Shown: piece after piece, positions 29,093 to 37,001 of the stretch
Layout: every line of letters begins with the position of its first letter
Position numbering within the stretch: position 1 is the stretch's first letter
Assembly (NCBI GenBank): GCA_963695975.1
Contig: CAVOIB010000004.1
Location: forward strand, 149,586 to 213,585
DNA from: JBBQVZ01 sp963695975
GTDB lineage: Bacteria > Actinomycetota > UBA4738 > HRBIN12
Reading direction: 5' to 3'
DNA: 64,000 nt
The notes under the pieces: model-generated
Seen by the model: only the letters and a program-made list of their open reading frames with translations
Databases searched by the model: none
Told to the model about the DNA's origin: nothing
Translations under genes and position numbers: made by a program

Positions 29093-29129
29093 GACCCTTC
29101 GATTCTGGCAGAGGGATCGTGATACGCAG

Positions 29130-29801
29130 CTAGGCGGCGTCGAGAGGACCGAACTCCGCAACGCCTGTGCGCCTCGGCGTGGCGAGGCCGAGCTTCAACA
29201 GGACCCAGAACGAGAGCTCGACGATCGGTCCGACCAACAGGGCCAGCACGAGCGTGCCGATCCCTGCGTCGCCTCCGAGCAACACGCCGATCGTGAGCAC
29301 GACGACCTCCATCGTCAGGCGGACCAGCCCGATCCGCTTCCCGGTACGGCGGGAGATCGCGAGCATGAACGAGTCGCGCGGGCCCGCCCCCGTCCCGGCG
29401 CCGATGTAGAACGCCGACCCGACGCCGAACAGGAGCACGCCCGCCGCGAGCAGCACGACCCGCACCGGCAGCCCCGACGATGAGAGGCGGTCGATCGCCG
29501 GGACCGACTGCAGCACGTTGATCGACGCGCCGATCACGATCGCGTTCGCGACGGTACCGAACCCCGGCGGTGAGCCGGCGATCCACGACACGACCAACAT
29601 CACGAGCCCGACCAGGATCGAGATGGTGCCGAGCGAGAGCGGCGTGTGCTCCGCGATCCCCATGTGGAACACGTCCCACGGCGGAAGTCCGAGCCGCGAC
29701 TCCAGCATGAACACGATGGCGAACCCGAACAGGATCAGTCCCCCGAACAACGCGATCAGACGCACGGGCAGACTGCCCCGCAAGAGCGGCGCGTCCTTCA
29801 T
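29130..29801 (-). CDS. YczE/YyaS-like integral membrane protein
   Basis: This 223-residue protein has about five to six membrane helices. It matches the YczE type: ALFGGLILFGFAIVFMLESRLGLPPWDVFHMG, then a SILVGL helix and the GAGTGAGPRDSFMLA loop. The function is unknown, possibly transport. ATG 29801 overlaps the acetyltransferase stop by four bases (ATGA), so the two genes are coupled. The longer open frame upstream belongs to the antisense shadow of the acetyltransferase. Confidence 0.82.
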   Translation of the reverse strand: MKDAPLLRGSLPVRLIALFGGLILFGFAIVFMLESRLGLPPWDVFHMGIAEHTPLSLGTISILVGLVMLVVSWIAGSPPGFGTVANAIVIGASINVLQSVPAIDRLSSSGLPVRVVLLAAGVLLFGVGSAFYIGAGTGAGPRDSFMLAISRRTGKRIGLVRLTMEVVVLTIGVLLGGDAGIGTLVLALLVGPIVELSFWVLLKLGLATPRRTGVAEFGPLDAA

Positions 29802-30337
29802 CGGTCGTCCCCGGGAGTCGCAACGTCCTCCCAGACGACCTCGCCGGCATCGCGGCGTTCGGTCGGGCGCAGGCCGATCCGCCCGGCGACGGTTCGCGAC
29901 GCGATGTTGTCCGGGTGGATCGATGCGACGACCGACGGGACGCCGAGCGTGTCGCGGAGCCACGGGATCAGCGCGGCCGCGGCCTCGGTCGCCAAGCCCT
30001 GTCGCTGCATCGGCGTGCCGACCGTCCAGGCGACCGCCGCGTCGCCATCGCCGATCGTCGCCTGGACGTACCCGACCGCCCGGCCGTCGTCGCGGCGACG
30101 GATGGTCCAGTTCAGCCAGAGCTCGGCGCCGTCGGGAGACCGCCGTGCCTCCCAGGTGGCGAACCTCGCTCGAAGGGCATCGAGGTCGGCCGGCGGCGGT
30201 TCGCCGGTGAAACGTCCGAGCGTAGCGTCGTCGAGCACCGGGAAGAGGTCGTCGGCATCGCCGCTGGTCAGCGGCACGAGGTGGAGCCGGAGGGTCGAGA
30301 TCCGCATCTCGTCGTCAGTGGGCAGGTCGGGGAGCAC
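29798..30337 (-). CDS. GNAT-family N-acetyltransferase
   Basis: This 179-residue RimJ/RimL-like acetyltransferase opens with RISTLRLHLVPLTSGDADDLFPV. The acetyl-CoA loop is MQRQGLATEAAAALIPW, with HPDNIASRTVAGRIGLRP as the last conserved block. It probably acylates an amino group on a small molecule or protein N-terminus; the substrate is not predictable. A start at the ATG giving MRIST (about 30307) is an equally good choice. Confidence 0.83.
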   Translation of the reverse strand: MLPDLPTDDEMRISTLRLHLVPLTSGDADDLFPVLDDATLGRFTGEPPPADLDALRARFATWEARRSPDGAELWLNWTIRRRDDGRAVGYVQATIGDGDAAVAWTVGTPMQRQGLATEAAAALIPWLRDTLGVPSVVASIHPDNIASRTVAGRIGLRPTERRDAGEVVWEDVATPGDDR

Positions 30338-30445
30338 GCCTCGGATGCTACGAGCCCAGGCGATGGCGTTGCGGTTCGGTGTCGGGACGATGCCGTTCGG
30401 GTCGTGAGCCTTGCCATCGCTCGACGGTCTGCGGATGCTCGGCCC

Positions 30446-30763
30446 ATGAGTGAGTTCACGATGTACGGATCGCTGTTCCTGATCGGTGCCGCGTTGGCCG
30501 TTGCCGGCGTCTCCGGCCTATACCTGCCGCCGGGATCGCGGTCCGGCGTCGTCCTCGCACTGTTGGCCGGTGCCGGCGTGGGGATCGCAGGTCTCGCGCT
30601 CGGCTCGTCGTCGTTCGCCGCTGGCGATCCGAAGGCGTGGTGGCGGGTCTTCTTCGTCTCGTCGATCGCGGGCTTCGCGACGGTGGCCGCGGGGCTGACG
30701 GTGGCGTGGAGGCGGGCCCGGCCCCGGCCGGTTCCCGAGCCGCAGACGCCGCCGAGGGCCTAG
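30446..30763 (+). CDS. Small three-helix membrane protein
   Basis: This 105-residue protein starts at ATG 30446 with three hydrophobic segments (about 7-27, 33-53, 66-88) and a basic, proline-rich tail ending PRPVPEPQTPPRA. No family is recognised. It overlaps the convergent GcvT-family gene by four bases at its 3' end. The larger open frame upstream in this phase is the antisense of the acetyltransferase and is not coding. Confidence 0.6.
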   Translation: MSEFTMYGSLFLIGAALAVAGVSGLYLPPGSRSGVVLALLAGAGVGIAGLALGSSSFAAGDPKAWWRVFFVSSIAGFATVAAGLTVAWRRARPRPVPEPQTPPRA

Positions 30764-31953
30764 GTACGCTTGCGCTCGAGGTCGAGGAACGGCATCGGGA
30801 CGACGGTCGCGGCCACCTTGCCGCGCTCGCCCTCGACGCTCCATTCGACCGAGAGTCGTGAGCCGATCTTCTCGTGCTGCTTGTCCACGGAGCCGAACCC
30901 GACCATCTTCTTGATCGTCGGTCCCCACGTGACGCTCGTGGCGCGCCCCACCTGCTTGCCTTCCTTGTAGACGGGCACGGGATCGCGATGCACGAGCGGC
31001 GAGACCGCGGGCGCCAGATCGTGCTTGGCGAACAGCCCTTCGATGCCGGCCCACTCGAGCTCCAGACCGACGAGGCGTCGCGCCGGGCCCCCGCCCTGCT
31101 TCTCGGCGATCAGCGCGCGCTTGCCGTTGAACGGCGACGCCTTCCCGAGCGCCACCAGCCGGTCGAAGCCGAGCTCGAACGGCGAGTAGTGCTGTTCCTC
31201 TGCGATCGCGCGGTGGGAACTCGAGTACTCGACCTCGATCAGGAGGAGGCCGGCCTCCACGCGTGCGACGTCCATCGCACGGATGCCGCAGGGGTGGATC
31301 CCGTAGCGCTGCCCGACGTCGAAGAGCCGGTCCCACACCGTGAGCGCGCCGTCGGCGGGCATCCACAGCTCGTAGCCGCGATCCCCCGTGTAGCCGGTGC
31401 GCGTGACGTCCACGGGCACGCCGGAGATCTCGGAGACGCGCCGGCGGAAGTAGCGGACGTCCAACCAGTCCTGACCGGTGGCGTCCTGCAGGACCTCCCG
31501 CGACAACCGGCCCTGCAGCGCGAGCCCCGCCGTCGCCTCGCTCACGTCCTCGATCTCGACGTCCAGGTGCGTCGCGTTCATCGTGAACCAGCGCTCGCAC
31601 GGGTCGGCGGCCGTGATCCGGTAGGAATCCTCGGTCAGACGCGTGAGCGTGCCGTCGTCGATCATCTTGCCGTCCTCGTCACACCAGGGCGTGTAGTAGA
31701 CCTGGTCGACCTGGAGCTTGGACACATCGCGCGTCATCACGCGGTCGAGCAGCCGGGCGGCGTCGCGTCCGCCGATGACGTATTTGTAGAGCGGGCTGAC
31801 ATCGACGACGGCGGCGGCCTCGCGTATCGCGTTGTACTCGATGTCGTGGAAGTCCGCGTAGACGGCGGCGCTGTGGTAACCCGACCACTCGCCCCACGCG
31901 AGGTGCTGGTTCAGCTCCGTCTCGCGCGGGAAGAACGCGGTGCCGACGCTCAC
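30760..31953 (-). CDS. GcvT/DmdA-family folate-dependent aminomethyltransferase-like protein
   Basis: This 397-residue protein has the GcvT fold. Landmarks are YNAIREAAAVVDVSPLYKY, GRDAARLLDRVMTRDV, YTPWCDEDGKMIDDGTLTRL, the substrate-loop TGYTGDRGYELW and the C-terminal beta-barrel with GRATSVTWGPTIKKMVGFG. These enzymes move one-carbon units from amines or sulfonium compounds to tetrahydrofolate. The sequence resembles stand-alone dimethylglycine/sarcosine- or DMSP-type enzymes more than the T protein of the glycine cleavage system, and no gcvH/gcvP is nearby. A TGACCCCAGGTCA palindrome 67-79 bases upstream recurs at the FAD oxidoreductase promoter, suggesting shared control. The substrate is not determined. 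Confidence 0.82.
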   Translation of the reverse strand: MSVGTAFFPRETELNQHLAWGEWSGYHSAAVYADFHDIEYNAIREAAAVVDVSPLYKYVIGGRDAARLLDRVMTRDVSKLQVDQVYYTPWCDEDGKMIDDGTLTRLTEDSYRITAADPCERWFTMNATHLDVEIEDVSEATAGLALQGRLSREVLQDATGQDWLDVRYFRRRVSEISGVPVDVTRTGYTGDRGYELWMPADGALTVWDRLFDVGQRYGIHPCGIRAMDVARVEAGLLLIEVEYSSSHRAIAEEQHYSPFELGFDRLVALGKASPFNGKRALIAEKQGGGPARRLVGLELEWAGIEGLFAKHDLAPAVSPLVHRDPVPVYKEGKQVGRATSVTWGPTIKKMVGFGSVDKQHEKIGSRLSVEWSVEGERGKVAATVVPMPFLDLERKRT

Positions 31954-32019
31954 AGGGCCCCCTCTCCGACAGGCGCGCTAGCGTAACGGACGGTCAGCGG
32001 CCGCCGTCGCCGCGAGCGC

Positions 32020-32032
32020 TGACCCCAGGTCA
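32020..32032. promoter_or_regulatory. Palindromic operator candidate, copy 1
   Basis: TGACCCCAGGTCA is a near-perfect inverted repeat (TGACC/AGGTCA arms) in the gap between the divergent GcvT-family gene and the 67-residue ORF. It matches copies 2 and 3 at 33630 and 33721 in 12 of 13 bases or nearly so. I see no other copy in the window by eye. Confidence 0.5.
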
Positions 32033-32140
32033 ACCCGGGTGCGGAGCGTCCCGCCGACCGCGGGACGTCTGGCCGGTGGAACCCCCGCTCGTCCCGGCCA
32101 CGCTGTGCGTAGGGACCGATCGAAGGAGGCGACTCCGGCC

Positions 32141-32344
32141 ATGCTCCACCACATCGTGTACTGGAAGATGGCGAAGCGGGAAGTGGACGTCGACAACGCC
32201 GAGCTGTCGGAGCTCCGGGAGCAGGAGAGGCGAGGCGACATCTACATCGAGTTCTTGGACGGCGAGCGGCTCCCGCTCATCTGGGATCACGACCTGAGCG
32301 ACTGGGTGGCGGCCTCGATGGAACGGCGGACGGCCGCTGCGTGA
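32141..32344 (+). CDS. Small conserved-looking hypothetical protein
   Basis: This is a 67-residue acidic protein starting at ATG 32141, with AAGGAGG 12 bases upstream. It begins MLHHIVYWKMAKREVDVD and ends in WDHDLSDWVAASMERR. No membrane segment or known motif is visible. A strong ribosome site and coding-like composition support it. It faces away from the GcvT-family gene, and their gap contains a palindromic operator candidate. Confidence 0.6.
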   Translation: MLHHIVYWKMAKREVDVDNAELSELREQERRGDIYIEFLDGERLPLIWDHDLSDWVAASMERRTAAA

Positions 32345-32386
32345 GCCGGGTTGCGTGGCCACGCGGCGAGTGGGTACGGTTCCGCC

Positions 32387-32848
32387 GTGAGTGACAAGGC
32401 GCCCGGCCGCCGTCGATCTGCCACGCTCGATCGCTCGGAGCTCGAGGTGATAGCGTCCGTTCCCCTGTTCTCGGGGATGTCGAAGCGTCATCTCCACTCG
32501 CTGGCCCGCATGATCAAGATCGTTCCGTATGGTCCGGGACGGACCATCATCGGGGAAGGACTCGTCGGCGGGGGATCGATGTTCGTGCTGCTCGACGGCA
32601 CCGCGCGAGTGGTTCGCGATGGGCGGACGACCTACCGTCTCGGCCCCGGGGACGTGTTCGGCGAGCTCGCGCTCCTGGACGGCAAGCCGCGCTCGGCGAG
32701 CGTGGTGACGGACTCGGCGGTCGAGACGGCTCGACTGTCACGCAGCGCGTTCCTCGAGCTGGTTCGATCGAACCCCGATATCGCGCTCCGGATGATGGAG
32801 GTGCTCGCCTCTCGCTTGCGTGCATGCGATCCGGGCAGGGACGTGTAG
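32387..32848 (+). CDS. Stand-alone cyclic nucleotide-binding domain protein
   Basis: This protein of about 153 residues is a single cNMP-binding (Crp/PKA regulatory) domain. It reads SVPLFSGMSKRHLHSLARM, then a phosphate-binding cassette FGELALLDGKPRSAS with the ribose-binding Glu93 and phosphate-binding Arg102 both present. There is no C-terminal helix-turn-helix, so it is not a Crp-type regulator by itself; it may act through protein partners. Cyclases lie on both sides in this window, making it a candidate receptor for their product. The start at GTG 32387 is chosen over 32351 because the family-like sequence begins after it. Confidence 0.85.
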   Translation: MSDKAPGRRRSATLDRSELEVIASVPLFSGMSKRHLHSLARMIKIVPYGPGRTIIGEGLVGGGSMFVLLDGTARVVRDGRTTYRLGPGDVFGELALLDGKPRSASVVTDSAVETARLSRSAFLELVRSNPDIALRMMEVLASRLRACDPGRDV

Positions 32849-32872
32849 GGGACATCCAGCCTCATCGCGTGT

Positions 32873-33613
32873 TCACGCGGGCTTGCGTCCGATGACGGTT
32901 CGAAGTCCCATGGGTAGCGACTCCATCCCGAACGACGACCCGACGGTCGCCTCCACGCCGTGTTCGCGCAGCAGCTCCGGCACGAGGGCCACATCGATCA
33001 TCACGTTGTCGTGTCGTTCGTCGTCGCGGCGCCAGGAGCCGTCGTCGTTGCGGATGAACGTCGCCATCTGCCGCACGTATCGATCGGCGGACGGCACCGA
33101 GAACTCGGTGATCACCGCCCAGTCTTCGCCCACCCAACCACGGGTCTGTTGGTCGCGACGAGCCGCCGCCCACTCCAGGTCGCAGAGGTCGATCGCGAGG
33201 ACGCCGCCCGGGAGCAGCGCCTCGGCGATGGCCACGAGTCCGCGATCCACGGCTTGTGCGTCCGGAAGATAGTTCAGGCAGTGGCCGACCCCGACGATCG
33301 CGTCCGCGCGGGGGAGCGGGTCATCGGGGAGCACGAGCTCGCGGATGTCCTTCGCGTCGCCCGCGACCTCGCGGGCGAGTTCGAGCATCGCCGGGGACGC
33401 GTCCGTCGCGATCACGCGAAGGCCGGCGTCCACGAGGTGCCGGGTCAGGAGACCGCTGCCGCACCCGAGCTCGAGGACCACGCCTCCGCGCTCGCGTACC
33501 GGTTCGAGGAGCGCCACGAGGCCGGGCGCGCAATCGTCCGCGTGGAACCCGAACCCGCGGTGGTGAACGAGGGCGAGATCCCTCCGATAGTACGGAGCAC
33601 GTGGGACATCCAC
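32873..33613 (-). CDS. Class I SAM-dependent methyltransferase
   Basis: This 246-residue enzyme has the SAM-binding VLELGCGSGLLTRHLVDAG (about 45-63), acidic loop VIATDASPAML, the DAIVGVGHCLNYL post-motif and the LPGGVLAIDLCD strand. The substrate is unknown. It starts 17 bases from a palindromic operator candidate and is divergent from the FAD oxidoreductase pair, so it may share their regulation. Confidence 0.84.
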   Translation of the reverse strand: MDVPRAPYYRRDLALVHHRGFGFHADDCAPGLVALLEPVRERGGVVLELGCGSGLLTRHLVDAGLRVIATDASPAMLELAREVAGDAKDIRELVLPDDPLPRADAIVGVGHCLNYLPDAQAVDRGLVAIAEALLPGGVLAIDLCDLEWAAARRDQQTRGWVGEDWAVITEFSVPSADRYVRQMATFIRNDDGSWRRDDERHDNVMIDVALVPELLREHGVEATVGSSFGMESLPMGLRTVIGRKPA

Positions 33614-33629
33614 GCGTGCATCCTATGGG

Positions 33630-33642
33630 TGACTTCAGGTCA
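33630..33642. promoter_or_regulatory. Palindromic operator candidate, copy 2
   Basis: TGACTTCAGGTCA lies 17 bases from the start of the methyltransferase gene and just upstream of the -35 of the oxidoreductase promoter. Centre-to-centre it is 91 bp from copy 3. Confidence 0.5.
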
Positions 33643-33650
33643 GGGGGCGC

Positions 33651-33680
33651 TTGGTGTGGCCCGACCCCCCCGGATACCAT
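33651..33680 (+). promoter_or_regulatory. Promoter for the FAD oxidoreductase pair
   Basis: TTGGTG (33651-33656) and TACCAT (33675-33680) are separated by 18 bases and would start transcription near 33687. Operator copies lie on both sides, one just upstream of the -35 and one about 35-47 bases downstream of the start, a layout suited to repression by looping or roadblock. Confidence 0.45.
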
Positions 33681-33720
33681 GGGCGGCCGGCGCATCCGCG
33701 CCCGCTCACCCGGCACAGCT

Positions 33721-33733
33721 TGACCTCAGGTCA
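33721..33733. promoter_or_regulatory. Palindromic operator candidate, copy 3
   Basis: TGACCTCAGGTCA is a perfect 13-bp palindrome with a one-base centre, located 25-37 bases before the GTG of the first FAD oxidoreductase and inside its predicted 5' leader. Confidence 0.55.
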
Positions 33734-33757
33734 GCGCCAGGTTCACAGGAGGGGTCC

Positions 33758-35362
33758 GTGGCCAAGCGGTACGACGTGGTCGTGATCGGCGGGGGCCACA
33801 ACGGCCTCACGAGCGCCGCCTACCTGGCGAAGGCCGGCAAGAAGGTCCTGGTGCTCGAGCGCCGACACGTGTTGGGCGGCGCGGCCGTGACCGAGGAGAT
33901 CTTCCCGGGCTTCCGGTTCTCCGTGTACTCCTACGTCGTCTCGCTGCTCCGCCCGGAGATCATCCGCGAGCTGGAGCTGCCGAAGCACGGCCTGGAGATC
34001 CTGCCGCTCGACGGCACGATCACCCCGCTCGACGACGACTACCTGTGGCGCGTGAACGACCACGGCACCACGATCCGCGAGCTCCGCCGCTGGTCGCGCA
34101 GCGACGCCGAGGCCTACGAGGAGTACGGCCAGCTGATGGCGGAGATGGCTCGGTTCATCAAGCCGATCCTGTCGATCGTGCCGCCCGACCCGGGCAAGCT
34201 GAACCCGATGGACTGGTTCCCGCTCGCGGGCCTCGTGAAAGGCTTCAGGGACCTGCCGCAGCGGCTGCAGACCACCTTCATCCAGCTGATGACGATGAGC
34301 GCGGCCGACTTCTTGGATCAGTGGTTCGAGACGGAGCCGCTGAAGGCAACGATGTCCGCGTCCGGCATCATCGGGACGTTCCAAGGACCGCGCTCGCCGG
34401 GCACCGCGTACGTCCTGCTGCACCACTACATGGGAGAGATCGACGGCGCGTTCCGCGCCTGGGGCATCCCGAAGGGCGGGACGGGTGGGGTCAGCACCGC
34501 GATCGGCAACGCCGCGCTCGCGCTCGGTGCCGAGATCCGCACCGAGGCGCCGGTCGCGCGGATCGACGTCCGCGAGGGCCGGACCACCGGCGTCACGCTC
34601 GAGAGCGGCGAGACGATCCTGGCAGACGCCGTGCTGTCGTCCGTGGACTCCAACCTCACGTTCCTGAAGCTGTTGGATCCCGGCGTGCTCGATCCGGACT
34701 TCGAGGCGGAGGTCCGCCGGTACAAGTACCGCGGCTCGTCCGGCAAGGTGAACCTTGCCCTCGACGACCTGCCGGAGCTCGCATGCAAGCCCGGCGTGGG
34801 TCCGTGGCTCCGCGGCGCGATCAGCTTCAGCCCGAACCTCGACTACATGGAGCGCGCCTACGACGACGCGAAGTTCGGCCGGTTCAGCCAGCGCCCGTAC
34901 ATCGACTGCATCATGCCGACGCTCGTGGACCCGTCGATGGCGCCTCCAGGCAAGCACATCATGAGCTGCTTCGTGCAGTACGCGCCGTACAAGCTGGAGC
35001 CCGGCAAGGAGTGGGACGACGCCGAGCGCGAGGCGTTCGGCGAGAACGTGATCGACACGCTCGAAGAGCGCTTCCCGGATATCCGCCGCAAGATCCTCCA
35101 CAAGATGTTCATCACGCCCAAAGACATCGAGGACGTCACCGGTCTGACCGAGGGCAACATCTTCCAGGGCGAGCTCTCGCTGGAGCAGCTGTTCTTCAAC
35201 CGGCCGGTGCCGGGGTGGGCGCGCTACCGGACGCCGGTCCAAGACCTGTGGATGTGCGGGTCCGCCACGCATCCCGGTGGCGGCATCATGGGCGCGCCCG
35301 GCCGCATCGCCGCGCTGGAGTACCTGAAGGAGAAGAAGCGCGGCGGGAAGCAGGTGGCCTGA
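33758..35362 (+). CDS. Phytoene-desaturase-like FAD oxidoreductase 1
   Basis: This 534-residue flavoprotein of the CrtI/COG1233 group has the N-terminal dinucleotide fold VVIGGGHNGLTSAAYLAKAGKKV with the ALERR-type VLERRHVLGG. The C-terminal FAD signature is LWMCGSATHPGGGIMGAPGRIAA. Members include carotenoid desaturases and isomerases but also many uncharacterised oxidoreductases; no phytoene synthase or other carotenoid gene is in this window. GTG 33758 has AGGAGG six bases upstream. It overlaps the next gene as ATGA, so the two are coupled and may form a heteromer or act in sequence. Confidence 0.85.
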   Translation: MAKRYDVVVIGGGHNGLTSAAYLAKAGKKVLVLERRHVLGGAAVTEEIFPGFRFSVYSYVVSLLRPEIIRELELPKHGLEILPLDGTITPLDDDYLWRVNDHGTTIRELRRWSRSDAEAYEEYGQLMAEMARFIKPILSIVPPDPGKLNPMDWFPLAGLVKGFRDLPQRLQTTFIQLMTMSAADFLDQWFETEPLKATMSASGIIGTFQGPRSPGTAYVLLHHYMGEIDGAFRAWGIPKGGTGGVSTAIGNAALALGAEIRTEAPVARIDVREGRTTGVTLESGETILADAVLSSVDSNLTFLKLLDPGVLDPDFEAEVRRYKYRGSSGKVNLALDDLPELACKPGVGPWLRGAISFSPNLDYMERAYDDAKFGRFSQRPYIDCIMPTLVDPSMAPPGKHIMSCFVQYAPYKLEPGKEWDDAEREAFGENVIDTLEERFPDIRRKILHKMFITPKDIEDVTGLTEGNIFQGELSLEQLFFNRPVPGWARYRTPVQDLWMCGSATHPGGGIMGAPGRIAALEYLKEKKRGGKQVA

Positions 35363-36947
35363 TGGCGCGCGGCGAGACCGTCATCGTCATCGGCGCGGGT
35401 CACAACGGCCTGGTCGCCGCCGCGTACCTGGCGAAGGCCGGCAGGAAGGTCGTCGTGCTGGAGCGGCGGGGCGTGGCCGGCGGGATCCTCGCCAACACCG
35501 AGATCACGCGAGGCTTCACCGCCCCCGGGATCGCCCACACCGTGGGGCGGCTCCGGCGGTCGGTGATCGCGGACCTGAAGCTCGAGGCGTTCGGGCTGGA
35601 GCTGCTCGCTCCGGACGTGCGCGTGTTCGCGCCACAGCCGGACGGCTCGGCCGTCACGTTCTGGGCCGACGCGGCGCGGACGGCGTCCGAGCTCGAGACG
35701 CGCAACGCGCACGACGGGACGGCGTACCCGGGGTTCGACAGGAAGGTGCGCGCGGTCGCGAGCTTCCTTTCCTACATCAACGCGATCACGCCGCCCGACG
35801 CGAAGACACCGTCGATCGGCGATGCGATCGCGGGTCTGAGGTTGGGGAAGGCGTTCCGCGACCTGGGGGCGAAGGCCGGCCGCGAGGCGACCCGCGCGTT
35901 GCCGATGGCGGTGGCGGACCTGGTGGGCGAGGTCTTCGAGGACGAGGCCGTCCGAGGCCCGCTCGCGACGCGCGGCGTGCTCTACACCGCGACCGGGCCG
36001 TGGGCCGCGGGCTCGGCAGCCGTGTTCCTGAACGACTCGGCCGGCAACGACGGTGGAGCGGCCGGGCAGAGCGTGATCGCCCGCGGAGGGAGCGGCGCGC
36101 TCGGCGAGGCACTCGCGGCATCGGCCAAGGCGTTCGGCGCCGACATCCGGACCGGTGTCGAGGTGACGGAGATCCGTTCGCGCGACGGTCGTGTGCTCGG
36201 CGTCACGCTGGCGAACGGCGAGACGATCGACGCCTCGCTAGTCGTCTCCGCGGCCGATCCCAAGCGGACGCTCGGGCTCTGCGACCCGGTCGAGCTGGGG
36301 CCGACCATGGTCTGGCGCGCGGGCAACATCCGCCAGCCGGGTGTGACCGCCAAGGTGAACCTCGCGCTCGCCGACGTGCCGCGCTTCAACGGCGCCGACG
36401 ACGTGTCGAGGCTGCGAGGGCGGATCGTGATCGGCACCAGCATCGACCACGTGGAGAAGGCGAAGGACGCGTGGAAGTTCGGACACGTCGCCGAGGATCC
36501 GTGGCTCGAGGCAACGATCCCCACCCTCCTCGACCCGTCGCTCGCGCCCGAGGGCAAGCACGTGATGAGCGTCTTGGTCGAGGCCGCCCCGCGGCATCTG
36601 CGCCACGGCGACTGGTCGACGGAACGCGAGCGGCTCGGCGACGTCACGGTCAAGACGCTCGAGCGGTACGCGCCCGGTCTGGGCGAGCTCGTCGAGGCCC
36701 GGCAGGTGATCACGCCCGAGGACTTCGAGACCGACGTACGGCTTGAGCGGTGGCCACGTCTACCACGCCGAGCCGGGACTGGATCAGTTCTTCATGTGGC
36801 GTCCGCTGAACGGTCATGCGCAGGTACCGGTTCGTGCTGGATGGGCTGTACCTGGCCGGATCGGGCGCGCACCCCGGCGGCGGTATCACCGGCGGCCCGG
36901 GCGCGAACGCGGCGCGGCAGATCCTGAAGGACGGCAAGAGAGACTGA
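35362..36947 (+). CDS. Phytoene-desaturase-like FAD oxidoreductase 2, frameshifted near its end
   Basis: This paralogue of the preceding gene starts at ATG 35362 with TVIVIGAGHNGLVAAAYLAKAG and VVLERRGVAGG. The protein reads normally for about 456 residues and then shifts frame at an extra G at 36736 (GAC-G-TAC) and again at 36823/36824 (CAG-G-TAC). Removing both restores the expected tail DYGLSGGHVYHAEPGLDQFF ... YLAGSGAHPGGGITGGPGANAA to TGA 36945-36947. Because the restored tail is perfectly family-like, sequencing error or very recent mutation is likelier than decay. Left as is, the last 70 residues, including the second half of the FAD site, would be lost. Confidence 0.8.
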
Positions 36948-37001
36948 TCCGTTTTCCATCAGTGGACCTGCTCTTCGGTCCGGTCGGCGCATACTCGCTC
37001 G

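Noticed and set aside
27017..29122. A 701-codon open frame antisense to the phosphodiesterase-like gene
   Set aside because: The composition is typical of an antisense shadow, and the opposite strand encodes a recognisable enzyme.
31954..32140. A glycine or SAM riboswitch before the GcvT-family gene
   Set aside because: I could not find the conserved cores or a convincing terminator; the only clear feature is the palindromic site.
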